Shown: piece after piece, positions 7,270-8,672 of the stretch | Layout: every line of letters begins with the position of its first letter | How positions within the stretch are numbered: position 1 is the stretch's first letter | From: an uncultured Angelakisella sp. | GTDB lineage: Bacteria; Bacillota; Clostridia; Oscillospirales; Ruminococcaceae | Assembly (NCBI GenBank): GCA_937914895.1 | Contig: CALGIL010000318.1 | Location: forward strand, 1-8,672 | Length of the DNA: 8,672 nt | Reading direction: 5' to 3' | Notes under the pieces: generated by a model | Databases searched by the model: none | What the model was told of the DNA's origin: nothing | The model's input: only the letters and a program-made list of their open reading frames with translations | Program-made: the position numbers and the translations under genes

Positions 7270-7309
7270 GGCGGACCGCGGCCCGGCAGAAAACTTTGCC
7301 CCCAAAGAC

Positions 7310-7338
7310 TTGTCTTTTCTAAAAAAGTGTTGTATAAT
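7310..7338 (+). promoter_or_regulatory. Promoter of tRNA-Val
   Basis: A perfect -10 box TATAAT (7333-7338) is preceded by TTGTCT (7310-7315) with a 17-bp spacer, ending 18 nt before the first base of the tRNA. Predicted start is near 7345. No convincing terminator separates the lipoprotein stop (7269) from this promoter, so some read-through from the operon is possible. Confidence 0.8.
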
Positions 7339-7356
7339 GACAAGGCGTCAAAAATT

Positions 7357-7433
7357 GGAGGCGTAGCTCAGCTGGTCAGAGTGCCTGCTTCACACGCAGG
7401 AGGTCCTCGGTTCGAGCCCGAGCGTCTCCACCA
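7357..7433 (+). tRNA. tRNA-Val (anticodon CAC), CCA encoded
   Basis: A full cloverleaf can be drawn. The acceptor stem is GGAGGCG (7357-7363) with CGTCTCC (7423-7429), containing one G-T pair. The D stem is GCTC/GAGT, the anticodon stem is CCTGC (7384-7388) with GCAGG (7396-7400), and the T arm is CTCGG, TTCGAGC, CCGAG. The seven-base loop TTCACAC puts CAC at positions 34-36, which reads GTG (valine). The discriminator base is A (7430), as expected for tRNA-Val, and CCA is encoded at 7431-7433. Many low-GC Firmicutes manage with a UAC anticodon alone; a CAC species fits the GTG-rich genes of this window. Confidence 0.97.
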
Positions 7434-7470
7434 AAGAAAAAGACACCCAAACGGGTGTCTTTTTCTTTGG
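7431..7470. terminator. Bidirectional Rho-independent terminator between tRNA-Val and mscS
   Basis: The arms CCAAAGAAAAAGACACCC (7431-7448) and GGGTGTCTTTTTCTTTGG (7453-7470) are perfect 18-bp inverted complements around an AAAC loop. The core GACACCC/GGGTGTC is followed by T5 on the plus strand and, by symmetry, also on the minus strand. It ends tRNA transcription on one side and, 20 nt past the stop, the mechanosensitive channel gene on the other. The outer arm starts with the CCA of the tRNA itself. Confidence 0.9.
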
Positions 7471-7490
7471 TGTCCGCAGCGGGTTTGCCG

Positions 7491-8396
7491 TTACCCCTCC
7501 CGGGGGGGCGGGGGCGGCACCGCCCGGCCGCGTACCGGCATGGAGATGCCGTTTTCGTCCAGGGCTTTCTTCAGCAGCTTGGGCAGGTCGTAATAGATGG
7601 TCCAGTAATCCTCCTTGGTGGCCCAGGCCCGGCAGGAGACCACGGCGCCCAGGTCGCTGTGGTCGCACACCTTGGCGCTGCAGGGCGGACTTTTCAGGGT
7701 CATGGGGTGGCTTTGCAGCGCCCGCAGCAGCACCTCCTCCGCCAGGTCCATGTCGCTGTCCCGCTCAATGGTCAGCAGCACCTCCATCCGGCGGTAGGGC
7801 TCGGAGGAATAGTTGATGATTCTGGCGTTGGTCACCTGGCCGTTGGGGATGGAGATGCGCTTGTTGTCCACGGTGCGCAGGATGGTGTAGGTCAGGCTGA
7901 TCTCCACAATGGTGCCCGAAATATCCCCCACATCCACAAAATCCCCCCGGGTAAAGGGCTTGTTGAGGAGCAGCAGGGCGCCGCCCGCCAGGTTGGCCAG
8001 GGAATCCTGCACCGCCAGCGAAACGGCAAGGCCCAGCACGCCCAGGATGGCCGCCAAGGAGGCGGTATCCACAAGGCCCGTGGTGCCCATGACAATGACA
8101 AACAAAAAGACATAGCACAGCGCCTTGACCATGGAGTTGAGGAAGGGGATGGCCGTATTGTCCACCTTTGTGCGCCGCAGCAGCTTTTTGACAATCCAAA
8201 GGATGACCTTGATGATGACGATGCCGACGGCCACCATCCCCAGCAGGCTGACCGCCCAGATGAGGGCTTTTATCACCGGGTTTTGGGTCTGCCCGGCCAG
8301 GGAGGGGATGAGGGGGTCGATGTCCTCCAATGCGTCGGACACCCCGTCGGGGATGGGAAGCGCCGCGGTAAGGGCGGCGGGAAAAGGCAGGTACAT
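7491..8396 (-). CDS. mscS: MscS-family small-conductance mechanosensitive channel
   Basis: This 301-residue inner-membrane channel, close to the 286 residues of E. coli MscS, would open under membrane tension to release solutes during hypo-osmotic shock. TM1 lies at about 42-70, TM2 at about 85-106 and the pore-lining TM3 at about 110-144, with the Gly/Ala pattern LGVLGLAVSLAVQDSLANLAGG typical of the family. The beta-domain hallmark follows: GDFVDVGDISGTIVEIS, then RTVDNKRISIPNG and the IINYS stretch. At the position matching the E. coli kink residue G113 there is Asp (D131 in VQDS), a change also seen in other family members. The C-terminus ends in a short proline run (PPPPPP). The start is supported by AAAAGGAGG (complement of 8403-8411), 6 nt upstream. 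It is transcribed alone, convergent with the tRNA, and shows no functional link to the importer cluster. Confidence 0.96.
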   Translation of the reverse strand: MYLPFPAALTAALPIPDGVSDALEDIDPLIPSLAGQTQNPVIKALIWAVSLLGMVAVGIVIIKVILWIVKKLLRRTKVDNTAIPFLNSMVKALCYVFLFVIVMGTTGLVDTASLAAILGVLGLAVSLAVQDSLANLAGGALLLLNKPFTRGDFVDVGDISGTIVEISLTYTILRTVDNKRISIPNGQVTNARIINYSSEPYRRMEVLLTIERDSDMDLAEEVLLRALQSHPMTLKSPPCSAKVCDHSDLGAVVSCRAWATKEDYWTIYYDLPKLLKKALDENGISMPVRGRAVPPPPPREG

Positions 8397-8443
8397 GGCG
8401 GGCCTCCTTTTGGGGGAATCGTCCGCTTGACAGCGGGAAGACT

Positions 8444-8477
8444 GCCGGTTTAAAGATGCTTTGGGCCTTTAACCGGC
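8444..8477 (-). other. Leader hairpin upstream of the MscS gene
   Basis: On the plus strand GCCGGTTTAAAG (8444-8455) can pair with CTTTAACCGGC (8467-8477), 11 bp with one bulged base and an 11-nt loop. In the minus-strand transcript predicted to start near 8481 this hairpin would sit almost at the 5' end, well upstream of the ribosome binding site. It may stabilise the mRNA. The remaining leader holds one small hairpin (CCGCT/AGCGG, 8423-8436). Confidence 0.45.
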
Positions 8478-8487
8478 GGCTGGTATT

Positions 8488-8515
8488 ATTATAGCAGATT
8501 CTTTTAAAAAGTATA
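8488..8515 (-). promoter_or_regulatory. Probable promoter of the MscS gene
   Basis: On the minus strand a perfect TATAAT occupies 8493-8488, about 92 nt before the start codon. The best -35 match with acceptable spacing is TATACT (8515-8510, 16-bp spacer), matching the consensus at only three positions. The surrounding AT-rich stretch stands out from the GC-rich background, which supports a promoter here. Confidence 0.5.
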
Positions 8516-8530
8516 GGAGTATGGTATAAT
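8502..8530 (+). promoter_or_regulatory. Possible rightward promoter into the palindromic region
   Basis: A perfect -10 box TATAAT (8525-8530) on the plus strand has TTTTAA (8502-8507) 17 bp upstream, a poor -35. Transcription would start near 8537, exactly at the first hairpin of the structured block. It would be divergent from, and interleaved with, the channel gene promoter. Confidence 0.35.
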
Positions 8531-8672
8531 AACCCCACCCACTTACGGAATCAAAGATTCCGAGTGGGTCCCGGTCTCCACTTTTGCCCGGGCAAAAGTG
8601 GCAAAACCCGCCGGGGGAAACCCGGACCCAAGGTGCAAGCCACTTCTTTGACATAACATTCCTGTTGTCCGC
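8531..8672. repeat. Palindrome-rich intergenic block, no convincing gene
   Basis: This 142-base stretch to the window end holds several inverted repeats. First, ACCCACT (8537-8543) pairs with AGTGGGT (8563-8569) and CGGAATC (8546-8552) with GATTCCG (8556-8562): 14 bp with a two-base bulge and an AAA loop. Second, CCACTTTTGCCC (8578-8589) is followed at once by its reverse complement (8590-8601), a perfect 24-bp palindrome. Third, CCGGG/CCCGG lies at 8611-8625. Alternative long-range pairs also exist: GGGTCC (8566-8571) with GGACCC (8624-8629), and AAGTGGC (8596-8602) with GCCACTT (8639-8645). A 61-codon minus-strand frame crosses the block (8654-8469) but runs through the structures and into the channel promoter, so I do not call it a gene. 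It is either a dispersed intergenic repeat or a structured RNA leader; the sequence alone does not decide. Confidence 0.55.

Noticed and set aside
5536..7305. Long minus-strand open frame (589 codons) opposite the anchored protein and lipoprotein
   Set aside because: Same antisense artefact: low-complexity composition, no ribosome binding site of note, no recognisable family.
7294..7317. Terminator for the lipoprotein operon
   Set aside because: CTTTG/CAAAG with a four-base loop and the overlapping AAAGAC/GTCTTT are too short, and the second overlaps the tRNA -35 box; no convincing operon terminator is visible.
7357..7433. tRNA as integration site of a mobile element
   Set aside because: No integrase, no second copy of the tRNA 3' end and no change in base composition are seen in the window.
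8427..8456. Plus-strand promoter with a perfect TTGACA (8427-8432)
   Set aside because: The only -10 at suitable distance is TAAAGA (18-bp spacer), a poor match, and it would run against the channel gene leader. The TTGACA belongs to a small hairpin (CCGCT/AGCGG).
8469..8654. 61-codon minus-strand frame upstream of the channel gene
   Set aside because: It reads straight through the palindromes and the probable channel promoter, has only a weak AGGA before its ATG, and shows no recognisable domain; it is more likely a by-product of the repeat block. If the block proves to be a dispersed repeat, similar false small proteins will be annotated elsewhere.
1..8672. CRISPR array, transposase, toxin-antitoxin or phage defence genes
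   Set aside because: No spaced direct repeats, no transposase or nuclease motifs, and no small paired toxin-antitoxin frames were found on either strand.

Overview
The window looks like a stretch of chromosome from a GC-rich, Gram-positive anaerobe of the Clostridia, most like the Oscillospiraceae. This is inferred from strong AGGAGG-type ribosome binding sites, heavy C/G use at third codon positions, SigA-type -35/-10 boxes, a Gram-positive style lipoprotein signal, a tRNA with an encoded CCA, and a tRNA-Val with anticodon CAC that suits a GTG-rich codon bias. No species can be named from the sequence alone.

Positions 104-2939 encode the membrane and energy parts of an FbpBC/AfuBC-type ABC importer: a double-length permease with two EAA loops, then an ATPase with a C-terminal TOBE region. 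No substrate-binding protein lies directly before them inside the window; if one exists upstream it is outside.

Positions 3035-7269 look like a separate transcription unit with its own promoter (TTGTGA, 17 bp, TACAAT). It encodes an OmpR/PhoB-type response regulator, a two-TM HAMP histidine kinase, a 271-residue membrane-anchored protein I cannot assign, and a lipoprotein of the Fe3+/phosphate-ester type periplasmic binding fold. The last three are tightly packed (1-nt overlap, then a 24-nt gap). The arrangement resembles a binding-protein-coupled two-component system such as PgtABC: the lipoprotein would bind a ligand outside, the kinase and possibly the anchored protein would pass the signal inward, and the regulator would control the neighbouring importer. 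This is inference from gene order and families; the ligand is unknown. Between the ATPase and regulator genes sits a very GC-rich 18-bp hairpin whose right arm could instead form a second hairpin followed by five Ts.

Positions 7310-7470 hold tRNA-Val(CAC) with a good promoter and an 18-bp terminator that can work in both directions. Facing it on the minus strand (7491-8396) is an MscS-type mechanosensitive channel with its own promoter and a leader hairpin.

The last 140 bases (about 8531-8672) have no convincing gene but are packed with inverted repeats, including a perfect 24-bp palindrome. They may be a dispersed intergenic repeat or the structured leader of a gene beyond the window, possibly driven by a plus-strand TATAAT at 8525-8530.
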